A stretch of 64,000 nt of DNA from Candidatus Uabimicrobium amorphum. Lineage in GTDB: Bacteria > Planctomycetota > Uabimicrobiia > Uabimicrobiales > Uabimicrobiaceae. The stretch spans positions 4,650,001-4,714,000 of the forward strand of contig NZ_AP019860.1 in assembly GCF_009002475.1 (NCBI RefSeq), written 5' to 3'. Positions 9,693 through 18,251 of the stretch are shown piece after piece (position 1 is the first letter of the stretch; every line of letters begins with the position of its first letter). A program made the position numbers and the translations under genes. Below the pieces are notes generated by a model. That model searched no databases. It was not told the origin of the DNA and was given only the letters and a program-made list of their open reading frames with translations.

Positions 9693-11048
9693 ATGCAACA
9701 AAAATTAATCTATATTTTTATTGTGCTCTTCATTTGTACCTCAGCACTTATGGCGGAAGAATACGACATCCCCGAGTTCAAAAAGGTGGACAAAAAAACC
9801 AAGGGAAATCATGTGTGCCAGTATCCCATACGCCCATCGACATCAACCCTATTTTTTGTTTCTTCCTTCGCCAATCCTGGTTCAATGGAAATAGAGCCAA
9901 ATGACAATACTATTAACGCGAATCCAGCGATTACTTCCTCTGGACAAAATTTAGATGTTTCTGGTAATCTAACATCAGATGACATTGATTCTTACCGTTT
10001 AGAGGTAACAAAAGGTGATGTGGTTGGTATTGCAATCAAAGGAAATGGCCTTGACACTGTCGTCGGAATCTACGATGCAAGTGGCAATGAAATTATTTCC
10101 AATGACGACCACAGCGGTGTAGCAAGTTTCTATCCTGCTGGTTCACCATTACCATCTCCGACATCAACTGAAAATTCAGCTTTGACATGGATTGCTCCCG
10201 AAAACGGCACGTTTTTCGTTGTTGTGAAAGGTTTTGATGAAAGTGTTTCTGGAGACTATACTCTTGAAATTCGCAACACACGACCTTTTCTCGAAACACA
10301 ACCTCGTGGAACAAAACAAATTATTTTTCTCGATTTTGATGGCGAGTCGATAAACTCCCGAGAACTATTTGGCCAAGGTAAGGCGAGTGCGACCTTGTCT
10401 CCCATGGTTGATTTTTTAACCAACTGGGGATTGACTGCGTTTGAAGAACGCCAAGTGGCCGACGCTATTATCAATACCATCACACAAGATCTAGAAAAAC
10501 TAAAAGCGATCAATCCTAATGCTGATTTTGAAATTCGCAATAGTTATGATCATCCTAATGATTTTGGACTTCCTCATGTGTCACGAGTTATTATTGGTGG
10601 AACAATAGATCAAATAGGCTTTCCTACCATTGGAATTGCCTCGTCTGTTGATCCAGGAAATTTTGCCACTCAAGATACGGCGGTTGTTCTTTTGGATTTA
10701 TTAAGTGCTCCTGCTTCTGACCCAAACTCTATCAATAGTTTACCTTTAGCACGAGGTTTTTCAAAGGTGAATGCTGTTGGTCTAGTTGTGGGTAAAATTG
10801 CTTCTCATGAAATTGGTCATTTCTTGGGGTGTTGGCATACGAATAATCAGAACAATGCTCATTGTATTATGGACCAAGGCGGAGATCTGAAAAATAGTTC
10901 TGGAATTGGAAACGATAACCAACTGGGTTCAGGTGATGACAAAGCGGTTAACTTTGCTAAAGACATCTACATGGAAAATGAAGGTATCGCAACAGGTTCC
11001 GAAAACACAGATATTCGCGCAGCATATGCACTTTCTAAAGGAAAATAA
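9693..11048 (+). CDS. Secreted metzincin-like metalloprotease with PPC domain
   Basis: The protein has 451 residues. It has a signal peptide (residues 1-21), then a bacterial pre-peptidase C-terminal (PPC) domain at about 66-167 (EIEPNDN, DIDSYRLEVTKGD, GDYTLEIR). The catalytic-like region carries HEIGHFLGCWH (H372, E373, H376, H382), the extended metzincin zinc motif HExxHxxGxxH, followed by CIMDQ, a plausible Met-turn. PPC domains usually follow a protease domain; here it precedes it. AGGGGAG before the ATG supports the start. It is probably an extracellular zinc protease, though the spacing between zinc motif and Met-turn is short and substrates are unknown. The gene appears to be monocistronic, with a hairpin after it. 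Confidence 0.82.
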   Translation: MQQKLIYIFIVLFICTSALMAEEYDIPEFKKVDKKTKGNHVCQYPIRPSTSTLFFVSSFANPGSMEIEPNDNTINANPAITSSGQNLDVSGNLTSDDIDSYRLEVTKGDVVGIAIKGNGLDTVVGIYDASGNEIISNDDHSGVASFYPAGSPLPSPTSTENSALTWIAPENGTFFVVVKGFDESVSGDYTLEIRNTRPFLETQPRGTKQIIFLDFDGESINSRELFGQGKASATLSPMVDFLTNWGLTAFEERQVADAIINTITQDLEKLKAINPNADFEIRNSYDHPNDFGLPHVSRVIIGGTIDQIGFPTIGIASSVDPGNFATQDTAVVLLDLLSAPASDPNSINSLPLARGFSKVNAVGLVVGKIASHEIGHFLGCWHTNNQNNAHCIMDQGGDLKNSSGIGNDNQLGSGDDKAVNFAKDIYMENEGIATGSENTDIRAAYALSKGK

Positions 11049-11054
11049 CTAAAA

Positions 11055-11077
11055 AAGATAGCTCTCTGAGCTATCTT
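11055..11077 (+). terminator. Hairpin terminator after the protease gene
   Basis: AAGATAGCTC (11055-11064) and GAGCTATCTT (11068-11077) form a perfect 10-bp stem with a 3-nt loop, 6 bp after the protease stop codon. The downstream T-tract is weak. Confidence 0.7.
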
Positions 11078-11116
11078 CATTCAACCGAAAACTTCCTTTC
11101 CTCAAAGGCTAATTGT

Positions 11117-13150
11117 ATGGATGTTTTGAACTTTTTTTGTCCAAATTGCGGTAGAAAAACTACCATAAAAAAAGAATTTTCCCCTATGGGTAAAAAGAAG
11201 AAATGCAAGGGGTGTGATCATATATTCCCGCTTTCTTCAGACACAATGCGCATACGAGTAGTGAAGACAAACTCTCTTTTGAATTCGTCTCCTCAGTTAG
11301 GGCCATCAAAACAACCAGATTTGAATCCATTTAATTCCACGCAGATAAAAGCACCTACAACACGAAAAGCGTCCCCAAGCTCTACCATTAAACCAACAGA
11401 GCGTAGGGTACGTGACTTCAACTCTACACAAATAAAGCCACTCGTGCCAGAAACGGAAAGTAAAGTAAGGCGAGAGTCGCAAAAGCTTGACAGCACGATG
11501 TTTGGCAAAAAAATTGTCATACAGTGTCCTCATTGTGACAAGCAATATCGTATACGCGTCTATCGTGACCTTGACCGATATGCGTGCACGACAACAGGAA
11601 AAATATTTACCCTAGACGATGTACGGTCTATGAAAATTGTCGGTGCACAAGAGAGTAAAAATACAAAAGACGCACAGCTTGTAACAGACTCTGGCACTGC
11701 TGCCAAGACCGCTGTGGATTTCAATGTGCAAAATGAAATAAATAAGATGCAAAGTGGCGTTGTCAACGAACAAACGATGACCGATCTCAACTTACAAGAT
11801 ACGAGTCGTAATGAAGTAACATCGGCGATGCAAAGTAAGTTAAAAGAGGCAATTGCAAAAGAAATGACGGTGGATTTAGCAAATTTACCGCGTGATGAAG
11901 AGGTCGATCGCGAAGATAAGAAAAAGTTGACAGAAAAGCAAGTGGTCATTGCTGATAAGTATCAGATCCTCGGCGAAATTGGGGCGGGAGGATTTGGCAA
12001 AGTCTATATGGCCTTCGATAAAACCCTACATCGTTATGTCGCAATTAAGTTAGGTGTTGGCCTGTCGCCAGAAGAGGCGAACACCCTTTCAAAACTAAAT
12101 CATAAAAATATTGTCCAGCTGTATGATTTCGGAAATTATGAAGGTAAACTGTATATTGTGATGGAATACATCCAGGGGATGAATATCTGTCAGTATATCA
12201 ATAAGATGAAAGTTCACAAAAGAAGCGAAGCAGAGGTCTCTTTTAAAATATGTCAATTATTTAGTGATCTCTGTGAAGTCCTTGCATATTTACACAACAA
12301 AGGAGTTTACCACGCAGATATAAAACCCGAAAACATACTAGTTTCTACTTCGGGGACAATAAAGTTAATTGACTTCGGCGAGACAAAAAACTTTACCTAT
12401 AAATACGCGGCTCCTGAACGGTTTGAGAATAAGCCGCCAAGTGTAAAGAGTGATATTTATTCCCTTGGAGGGGTGATGTATGAAATTCTTACAGGTAAAG
12501 TTCCCAACCAAGGTTCGCGTTTGGTGGAATTGATTTACAATGCCGCATTACAAAAACAATTTCCTGAGAATTCTCCTGTAGATCGCCGATTGCAAAATAT
12601 ATGCTTACAATGTTTGAGTCCTGAAGAACAAAGATACGACAACGTAGATCAACTACGTCTTGACTTGATGAACTATGTTGCAGACAGGCAAAAAGTGAGC
12701 AGTGTGCCGCACTTGTACATTAACAGCTGTAAAATCATGGTGCCGCTGACACGAGAAAAAAACTATATTGGGCGCGCCCTAACCAACGATATTATTCTTG
12801 ATGACGATGGAATTTCTCGTATTCACTGTGTTATATATATTTCAGGCAACAAAATTTCCGTTGAGAATGTTAGCAAAAATTTCGCCATTACTGTGGGTGA
12901 ACAAAGATTGAGTGCTGGTCAAAAAACAAATATTACCCAAAAAACATATCTCATTATGGGAAAATATCGCTTTACCTTTGTTCCCAAGCAGTTGCAGAAG
13001 AACGTATTGCAGACCAACGAACAAAGTTACACAATACAACAATCTCTTGACGAAAAGCCCATTGCACTTAAGGACGATGATTTTTCCGACTTTTTTCGCG
13101 AGACCGGTATGGGTTGGGAAATTACAGGAGACGGGTTTAGTACTGAATAA
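11117..13150 (+). CDS. Ser/Thr protein kinase with N-terminal zinc ribbon and C-terminal FHA domain
   Basis: This 677-residue protein has no obvious membrane segment. A zinc ribbon (C8, C11, C30, C33) starts it; a second CxxC lies at 137-140. Between them is a Ser/Thr-rich linker with the motif FNSTQIK twice. The Hanks-type kinase domain spans about 281-535: GAGGFGKVY glycine loop, VAIK lysine, HADIKPEN catalytic loop and DFG are present. Arg of HRD is Ala, and only about 11 residues separate DFG from APE, so it is a non-RD kinase with a very short activation segment. An FHA domain (IGRALTND, SRIHC) at about 545-640 should bind phosphothreonine, possibly the kinase's own linker. Partners are unknown. 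A strong hairpin follows the stop. Confidence 0.92.
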   Translation: MDVLNFFCPNCGRKTTIKKEFSPMGKKKKCKGCDHIFPLSSDTMRIRVVKTNSLLNSSPQLGPSKQPDLNPFNSTQIKAPTTRKASPSSTIKPTERRVRDFNSTQIKPLVPETESKVRRESQKLDSTMFGKKIVIQCPHCDKQYRIRVYRDLDRYACTTTGKIFTLDDVRSMKIVGAQESKNTKDAQLVTDSGTAAKTAVDFNVQNEINKMQSGVVNEQTMTDLNLQDTSRNEVTSAMQSKLKEAIAKEMTVDLANLPRDEEVDREDKKKLTEKQVVIADKYQILGEIGAGGFGKVYMAFDKTLHRYVAIKLGVGLSPEEANTLSKLNHKNIVQLYDFGNYEGKLYIVMEYIQGMNICQYINKMKVHKRSEAEVSFKICQLFSDLCEVLAYLHNKGVYHADIKPENILVSTSGTIKLIDFGETKNFTYKYAAPERFENKPPSVKSDIYSLGGVMYEILTGKVPNQGSRLVELIYNAALQKQFPENSPVDRRLQNICLQCLSPEEQRYDNVDQLRLDLMNYVADRQKVSSVPHLYINSCKIMVPLTREKNYIGRALTNDIILDDDGISRIHCVIYISGNKISVENVSKNFAITVGEQRLSAGQKTNITQKTYLIMGKYRFTFVPKQLQKNVLQTNEQSYTIQQSLDEKPIALKDDDFSDFFRETGMGWEITGDGFSTE

Positions 13151-13179
13151 TAAAGAGAGAGGAAAACTCTCTCTTTATT
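13149..13179. terminator. Bidirectional terminator between convergent genes
   Basis: Arms AATAAAGAGAGAG (13149-13161) and CTCTCTCTTTATT (13167-13179) form a perfect 13-bp stem with a 5-nt loop. The hairpin overlaps the kinase stop codon and lies just before the convergent gene ending at 13188. It is suited to ending transcription from both sides. Confidence 0.8.
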
Positions 13180-13187
13180 CGTAGTTG

Positions 13188-14399
13188 TTACTCAGGTGTT
13201 CCAAGGTATGGAAATGTGTTGGTCGCAGGACGCGGCTGCGCTTTGATACCATCACCACGATGTGGCTTTTTGCGATCAGGTCCATTGATCAAAAGAGTTA
13301 ACATTGCATCGACAAAATCTTCATTGGGTGTACGCCCACCGCAACTAGTGTGCGATCTATTTTCATATCTTGCCAATTCAATTTCAAAATAATTTGCTGA
13401 GTTCACGTCACCGTGTTTTGAAGTATCCACCATCAAGAAATCATTCATGAAAATGTCTGTAAGTGGGTGAGGTGACGGCCAGTCCTTACCATTGGAACTG
13501 AATCCTGTATCTTTCAAATCCATATTTACAAGACCATCTTCTATTGTCTTGCGATATAAACCTGATTTACTTTTTGTAAGAGCAAAGCTATTGGCTTCAT
13601 TATTCCATTGTTTTTTTACAGCGTTGAGTTTTTCATCAGATATGCTGAACTTTCCCATGATGAAGTTGGTCACTTCGGGACGTCCTACACGATCGATACT
13701 AACCATTACTTTTTCCGTTCCCGAAAAAGTAACTCTTTGTGTGTGAGCTGCAATTCCAAACATTGGGTTGGCATTTTTGCCAAAGAGTTGTTCCACATCC
13801 AACTCTACAACTATGGCAAGTACATTGCTATAGGCAAGAGCGTTTTTGGGAATGATTCCTGGAAATGGAAAACCAACGTCATCATAGCTTACTGTACGAA
13901 GACGATCCATACCTACGCGAATGGGGTCGAAGAAAAACGGATCTGCGCGATGTCCGGCAAAAAGACGAACGGCAGGGTTGTTTCCACCACTTAGGTCATT
14001 GACAACAGTGTTTGTTCTGCTGATTTCCTGCTGTGGCGAGCGAAGTACAACGCAATCAACATCTTGTCCGCCTTCGCGATTTGTACGAAAGTTGCACTTG
14101 ACGATAAACTCTTCGCCTGTAGTTACAGAAAAATCTTTTCCAAAACCATTTAGGCCGAGACGACGTAAATGGAAACTGTACTCTACCATCTCCGCAAACT
14201 TAGATTCAGGTTTCGCGCTTAAGTGCACAGTCATCGCTAATACCAAAGTTGTTTTATCCCCAGTCTTTTTTGGGAAAGCAAACAAGTCAGTGATATCTGC
14301 TGCTGCTAAATCATTTTCAAATGGTGTATCGACATGATCTGTAGCGAATACAGTCGTCGCAAATACACATAAAATAAGTAAAACAATATATTTAGTCAC
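13188..14399 (-). CDS. DUF4331 family exported protein
   Basis: The product has 403 residues. The GTG at 14399 is preferred because GGAG lies 8 nt before it; an ATG six codons earlier (14417) has no ribosome site. A clean signal peptide follows (MTKYIVLLILCVFATTVFA). The mature start DHVDTPFENDLAAADITDLF is the hallmark of DUF4331 proteins, which have no known function. The family is usually periplasmic or secreted. No catalytic motif was seen. It lies downstream of the beta-lactamase-fold gene on the same strand with a 70-bp gap, so co-transcription is possible. Confidence 0.88.
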   Translation of the reverse strand: MTKYIVLLILCVFATTVFATDHVDTPFENDLAAADITDLFAFPKKTGDKTTLVLAMTVHLSAKPESKFAEMVEYSFHLRRLGLNGFGKDFSVTTGEEFIVKCNFRTNREGGQDVDCVVLRSPQQEISRTNTVVNDLSGGNNPAVRLFAGHRADPFFFDPIRVGMDRLRTVSYDDVGFPFPGIIPKNALAYSNVLAIVVELDVEQLFGKNANPMFGIAAHTQRVTFSGTEKVMVSIDRVGRPEVTNFIMGKFSISDEKLNAVKKQWNNEANSFALTKSKSGLYRKTIEDGLVNMDLKDTGFSSNGKDWPSPHPLTDIFMNDFLMVDTSKHGDVNSANYFEIELARYENRSHTSCGGRTPNEDFVDAMLTLLINGPDRKKPHRGDGIKAQPRPATNTFPYLGTPE

Positions 14400-14469
14400 A
14401 ATGACGACTCCGTTCATGATTTTTAAGTTAGTAAATATTCACCATCATAACAAATTAAATACCAACACA

Positions 14470-16170
14470 CTACTTAATTTTTATCGCAAAGGTTTCGCGT
14501 TTGTTTTGGTGAAGAATTAGATGCCTAATTTGTTGCTGTTTATTACGATGAAAACTGAGTTGTGCGTTCACTACTGTTAAGTAAAATTTATTTTGTGACA
14601 TAGGAAATAAGTCGTATTCTTCTTGGTTAGTGACCTGAACAGTTAGGTGATTGTCTTTGCAACGAATTATTATGAAAAATGTAGGAGCAAGTTGATATTT
14701 GCCCACATAGTCTTGCAATACTTTTGCGTCTACTTTTATTGGTTCGAGTTTTATCCCGCTTTTTTCTAAATTGCGACGTGCATCTTTAAAGCCTGGGTGA
14801 ATTTCTAGTGATTTGCGGTAGTTTTCAATTGCTTTTTTTGTGTCACCTTTTTTCTCGTAGGCATTTGCTAACATATAGTATGCAATAAAAGAATCGGGAA
14901 ACTCATCGATCATTGATTGGGTCATTTGAATGGCGGGTGATGTTTTGTCATTATCTAGAAGGTAATTGATGATCGTTTCTAATTCTTGTTCTCCCCACCG
15001 GTAGTTCTGCTGTTCTGAGTCTTTTAGTTGCTGGTATTTCGCGTAGATATCTAAATTTTTATCTTTCATGGCAATGAGTTTACGTGCAATGGAAATTCGC
15101 GGAAGATTGTGTCTTTTTTCATAAAGAGCATCTTCCAATGCACGGCGTACAGAGCGAAATGTTTCACTGACATTTGATAAAAAAATAATCGTGTTATTTT
15201 CTTCCACATCACGGGTAATATTGGTGCGGAATCCAACCCATCCACCACTATGACTAACGCGTTTTTTACCTGTGGGACTTTTACTAATTCCCCAGCCAAA
15301 TCCATAACCAGTTTGCGAGCCGTCTTGCAATTTTCCCGAGGTAAAAACTTCAGCTAATAGCTTTTTACTTAATAACTTCTCTGTGTATAAAGCACGGTCC
15401 CATTTAAGTAAGTCCTCTAATGTGGAATAAATCCCACCATCTCCAGCAATACCATTTAAGAAGTGGAAGTCATGTTCGCGAAAAGAATCGTCGGCATTCC
15501 AGTAAACTCCATATACTCTATTTGTCATTATATCTTTTCGCAGAGGACTGTATACTAAAGAGTTTTTCATATCTAAAGGTGTAAATATGTATTTTTTGAC
15601 AAACTCGTGGAATGGTACTTGGGCAGCACTTTCTACGATGGACGCGAGTAGTGCGTAACCAGTATTGCTGTATTCCCAGCGTTCTCCTGGAGTAAAATTT
15701 ACAGGGGGTTTGTGTTTCGCAAAAAGAGAAATAATATCGTTATTTGTGGCAATTTTATCTTTGTCCCAATGCGACTCGAATAAGTACATATAATCCGCAA
15801 GACCTGAAGTATGATGCAACAGATGGCGAATGGTAATGCCTTTATATGGTAATTGCGGTAAGTATTTCACAATATCATCATCATATTTCAGTTTTTGCTG
15901 TTTGTAGAGAAGCACAATCGCCATTGCCGTAAATTGTTTTGAAACAGAAGCGAGACGAAATTGTGAGTTTATTGTTAATGGCGTACGATTTTTAAACTCA
16001 GCATAACCAATGGCATTTTTGTAGATAACTTTGCCATTTTTCACAATCAGAACATTACCATTAAATTCTCTGTTGTTGTGACTGCGATGTAAAATTTCAT
16101 CAAATCTATTTGACTTGGTTTGCGCAAGTAGTAAATGTGACAGTAATACGACAATGATTAAGTATCGCAA
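14470..16170 (-). CDS. Exported beta-lactamase-fold serine hydrolase with TPR and DUF3471-like tail
   Basis: The protein has 566 residues. It starts at TTG 16170 with AGGAG 7 nt upstream; no nearby ATG fits. A signal peptide (MRYLIIVVLLSHLLLAQ) leads to a class C beta-lactamase/D-Ala-D-Ala carboxypeptidase-like domain with S75-x-x-K78 (SVSK), Y167-x-N169 (YSN) and HSGG near 306, so the catalytic triad is complete. Two TPR-like helical pairs (AYYMLANAYEKKGDTKKAI) follow at about 425-465, then a C-terminal beta region like DUF3471. Members act as esterases, peptidases or amidases; the substrate here is unknown. Confidence 0.9.
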   Translation of the reverse strand: MRYLIIVVLLSHLLLAQTKSNRFDEILHRSHNNREFNGNVLIVKNGKVIYKNAIGYAEFKNRTPLTINSQFRLASVSKQFTAMAIVLLYKQQKLKYDDDIVKYLPQLPYKGITIRHLLHHTSGLADYMYLFESHWDKDKIATNNDIISLFAKHKPPVNFTPGERWEYSNTGYALLASIVESAAQVPFHEFVKKYIFTPLDMKNSLVYSPLRKDIMTNRVYGVYWNADDSFREHDFHFLNGIAGDGGIYSTLEDLLKWDRALYTEKLLSKKLLAEVFTSGKLQDGSQTGYGFGWGISKSPTGKKRVSHSGGWVGFRTNITRDVEENNTIIFLSNVSETFRSVRRALEDALYEKRHNLPRISIARKLIAMKDKNLDIYAKYQQLKDSEQQNYRWGEQELETIINYLLDNDKTSPAIQMTQSMIDEFPDSFIAYYMLANAYEKKGDTKKAIENYRKSLEIHPGFKDARRNLEKSGIKLEPIKVDAKVLQDYVGKYQLAPTFFIIIRCKDNHLTVQVTNQEEYDLFPMSQNKFYLTVVNAQLSFHRNKQQQIRHLILHQNKRETFAIKIK

Positions 16171-16474
16171 CGTAAATCTCCTAACGGAAGTTTCAATAGA
16201 TTTTTTTATAATTACGGCTTATCCCGATCCCGGACAAGTCGTATATAAATTTTTATTATCAAGTTATCTATCTTATCATAGATTGAAGTTGATATGAAGT
16301 TTATTGACCTGTCGCAATTTTGTACGACACTCTGAGTTCACCTCGAACTGTTAACGCTTTCCCATTTTTCCATCCATCGTTACATATTTTCGTTTTTCAT
16401 TTTGGAAACAAAATTGTAACAAAAGTTATTTTTTGTTATAATTTGTACTTAACATTCATTTTGATGAGGTATAA
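16171..16474. other. Divergent intergenic region, 304 bp
   Basis: It separates the minus-strand hydrolase from the plus-strand sulfotransferase. It holds the sulfotransferase promoter near its right end and the hydrolase ribosome site at its left end. I see no small gene or structured RNA in the rest. Confidence 0.6.
16414..16442 (+). promoter_or_regulatory. Sigma-70-type promoter of the sulfotransferase gene
   Basis: TTGTAA (16414-16419), a 17-bp spacer and a perfect TATAAT (16437-16442) precede the GTG start at 16475, predicting a short leader of about 25 nt. Confidence 0.6.
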
Positions 16475-17227
16475 GTGAAAAGAATACATATTGTAGGATG
16501 TCCAAGAAGCGGTACGACCCTTATGCACCAACTGATGTCCACATGTTACGAATCTAGCGGTTTTTGTAATTTTGAGAAGGGAATTTTTAAACGAGTAGAC
16601 GCTTCTCATTCTATTTATTTTAGTAAAAAACCTGACGATCTGCATATTATCGAATACGTACTAAAGAAGAAAAATAATGTGCATGTTATCTGCATGCTAC
16701 GTGACCCACGATGCGTAGTTAGTAGCATACACTATTCAAATCCTGAAGAATACTATTGCGATTTTTGGATGTGGGAAAAATGCTATGACGTTATGCAAAA
16801 GATACGGCAGCATCCAAAAGTATTAATTATTCGCTATGAAGATTTACTACATACCCCTGATAGCATTCAACGAAAAATCCAAAGTTTTTGTGAAGAATTG
16901 GTACAAAAATATTCATTTGTGGACTTTGACAAATATGCCACTCCTTCATTAGAATCTCTTAAAGCAATGAGAGGTCTGCGTTCCTTAGATACAAGTAACA
17001 TTCAATCGTGGATGAAGCATTTACCTAGAGTAAAGCAACAATTGAAAAGATATCCGCAAATGCAACAAATGCTAGAACTAAGTGGTTATGAGAAAGATAG
17101 TTCATGGCAAAAGCATTTAGACCATGTTGAAACTAGCAATATTGGTAGTTATAAAAAAAAGCGTGGTATCCTCAAGGATCTCGAGTGGCGTATACGTTAT
17201 CGCTACAAAATATGGCGAATGAAGTAA
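16475..17227 (+). CDS. Sulfotransferase family protein
   Basis: The enzyme has 250 residues and no signal peptide. It starts at GTG 16475 with GAGG upstream. The 5'-phosphosulfate-binding P-loop GCPRSGTTL (residues 8-16) and the 3'-phosphate motif VICMLRDPRCVVSS define a PAPS-dependent sulfotransferase. The C-terminus is very basic (KKKRGILKDLEWRIRYRYK), which may contact membranes or acidic glycans. It has its own promoter and lies outside the main polysaccharide cluster. It probably sulfates a carbohydrate or small metabolite; the acceptor is unknown. Confidence 0.85.
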   Translation: MKRIHIVGCPRSGTTLMHQLMSTCYESSGFCNFEKGIFKRVDASHSIYFSKKPDDLHIIEYVLKKKNNVHVICMLRDPRCVVSSIHYSNPEEYYCDFWMWEKCYDVMQKIRQHPKVLIIRYEDLLHTPDSIQRKIQSFCEELVQKYSFVDFDKYATPSLESLKAMRGLRSLDTSNIQSWMKHLPRVKQQLKRYPQMQQMLELSGYEKDSSWQKHLDHVETSNIGSYKKKRGILKDLEWRIRYRYKIWRMK

Positions 17228-17238
17228 AGTCGTTTTGA

Positions 17239-18012
17239 CTATCTACCATATTCTAGACGTTCCGCTAAGTAGTTGTCTAATTCAGGGACTGTGAGTATTT
17301 GCTGTTGCGTTGTTGTGAAATCATATGGAATTCGATGGTACTCAATGGTTTCTCCATCGAAGGTTACATATGAAGAACGATTATCACGGTCGCGGGGTTG
17401 TCCTACGGAACCGACGTTGCATATTATTTTTTGTTGGGGATGGATATCCCACTTGTAGTCAAAGTTTTCAGGATAAAACCATTCGCTTTTATCGGTAATA
17501 ATTCCAGGAACATGGGTATGTCCGATGAAACATATGTGTTCGACCATTGCAAAAGCTTGTTGAATTTTTTGGGGAATTTCCCCAAAAACATCTTCGGTGT
17601 CTTGTTTTTGTAGATACTCCATCGGGTCATGTGGGCAACCGTGAATGAATAGTAATCTATCAATGGTATGCGAAATAGGAAGATTGCGTAAATAGTCCCA
17701 AATTCTTTTTTTCCTAGATAAACCATCAAAAATACCCGGGCGCATTAATTTCCGTGTCCATAGCATGGCATTTTTTGCCGCTCTTGTCACTCCAAAAGGG
17801 CCTTCGATAACACCTTCTTCATGATTACCTTTTATGATAACTTCGCAATGCTTCATTGCTTTGTAAAAACATTCCACAGGATTAGGCCCATACCCTACTA
17901 CGTCACCTAAACAATAAATGGCATCGACATTGCGTTTGGCAATATCATCTAAAACGTTATCAAATGCACAAAGATTACCGTGAATGTCTGAAATAATGGC
18001 TATTTTTTTCAT
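17239..18012 (-). CDS. Calcineurin-like metallophosphoesterase
   Basis: This is a 257-residue cytoplasmic protein with the full dimetal signature: D9-x-H11 (SDIHGN), CLGDVVGYGPNP, KGNHEE and FIGHTHVPG. The family is close to YfcE/diadenosine tetraphosphatase-like phosphoesterases, acting on phosphomonoesters, phosphodiesters or nucleotides. AAGGAG 8 nt before the ATG supports the start. It converges with the sulfotransferase gene with only 11 bp between stop codons. The exact substrate is not predictable. Confidence 0.9.
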   Translation of the reverse strand: MKKIAIISDIHGNLCAFDNVLDDIAKRNVDAIYCLGDVVGYGPNPVECFYKAMKHCEVIIKGNHEEGVIEGPFGVTRAAKNAMLWTRKLMRPGIFDGLSRKKRIWDYLRNLPISHTIDRLLFIHGCPHDPMEYLQKQDTEDVFGEIPQKIQQAFAMVEHICFIGHTHVPGIITDKSEWFYPENFDYKWDIHPQQKIICNVGSVGQPRDRDNRSSYVTFDGETIEYHRIPYDFTTTQQQILTVPELDNYLAERLEYGR

Positions 18013-18251
18013 TTTTTTATCTCCTTGAATGATGACAGGCCCTAGATGAATCTACATCTTGGGGTGCAAATCACAAACTATGTGAGCCAGACATAGGCAA
18101 TAAGAATGCCAAAGGTTTTTCTTTTTTTTAGAAAGAGTTTAAGCTTATACAAAATAAGGGTTTCCGCAAAATAACTGTTTTCTATTCTGTGCCGAACTGC
18201 TAAAATACGATCACAGTTATTGTGGTAGTGAATCATAGAAATGGTGATGAG

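Noticed and set aside
18222..18251. Ten-codon N-terminal extension of the AAA+ regulator from a GTG
   Set aside because: No ribosome site precedes the GTG, and the residues add no domain feature. The ATG at 18252 has a better context.
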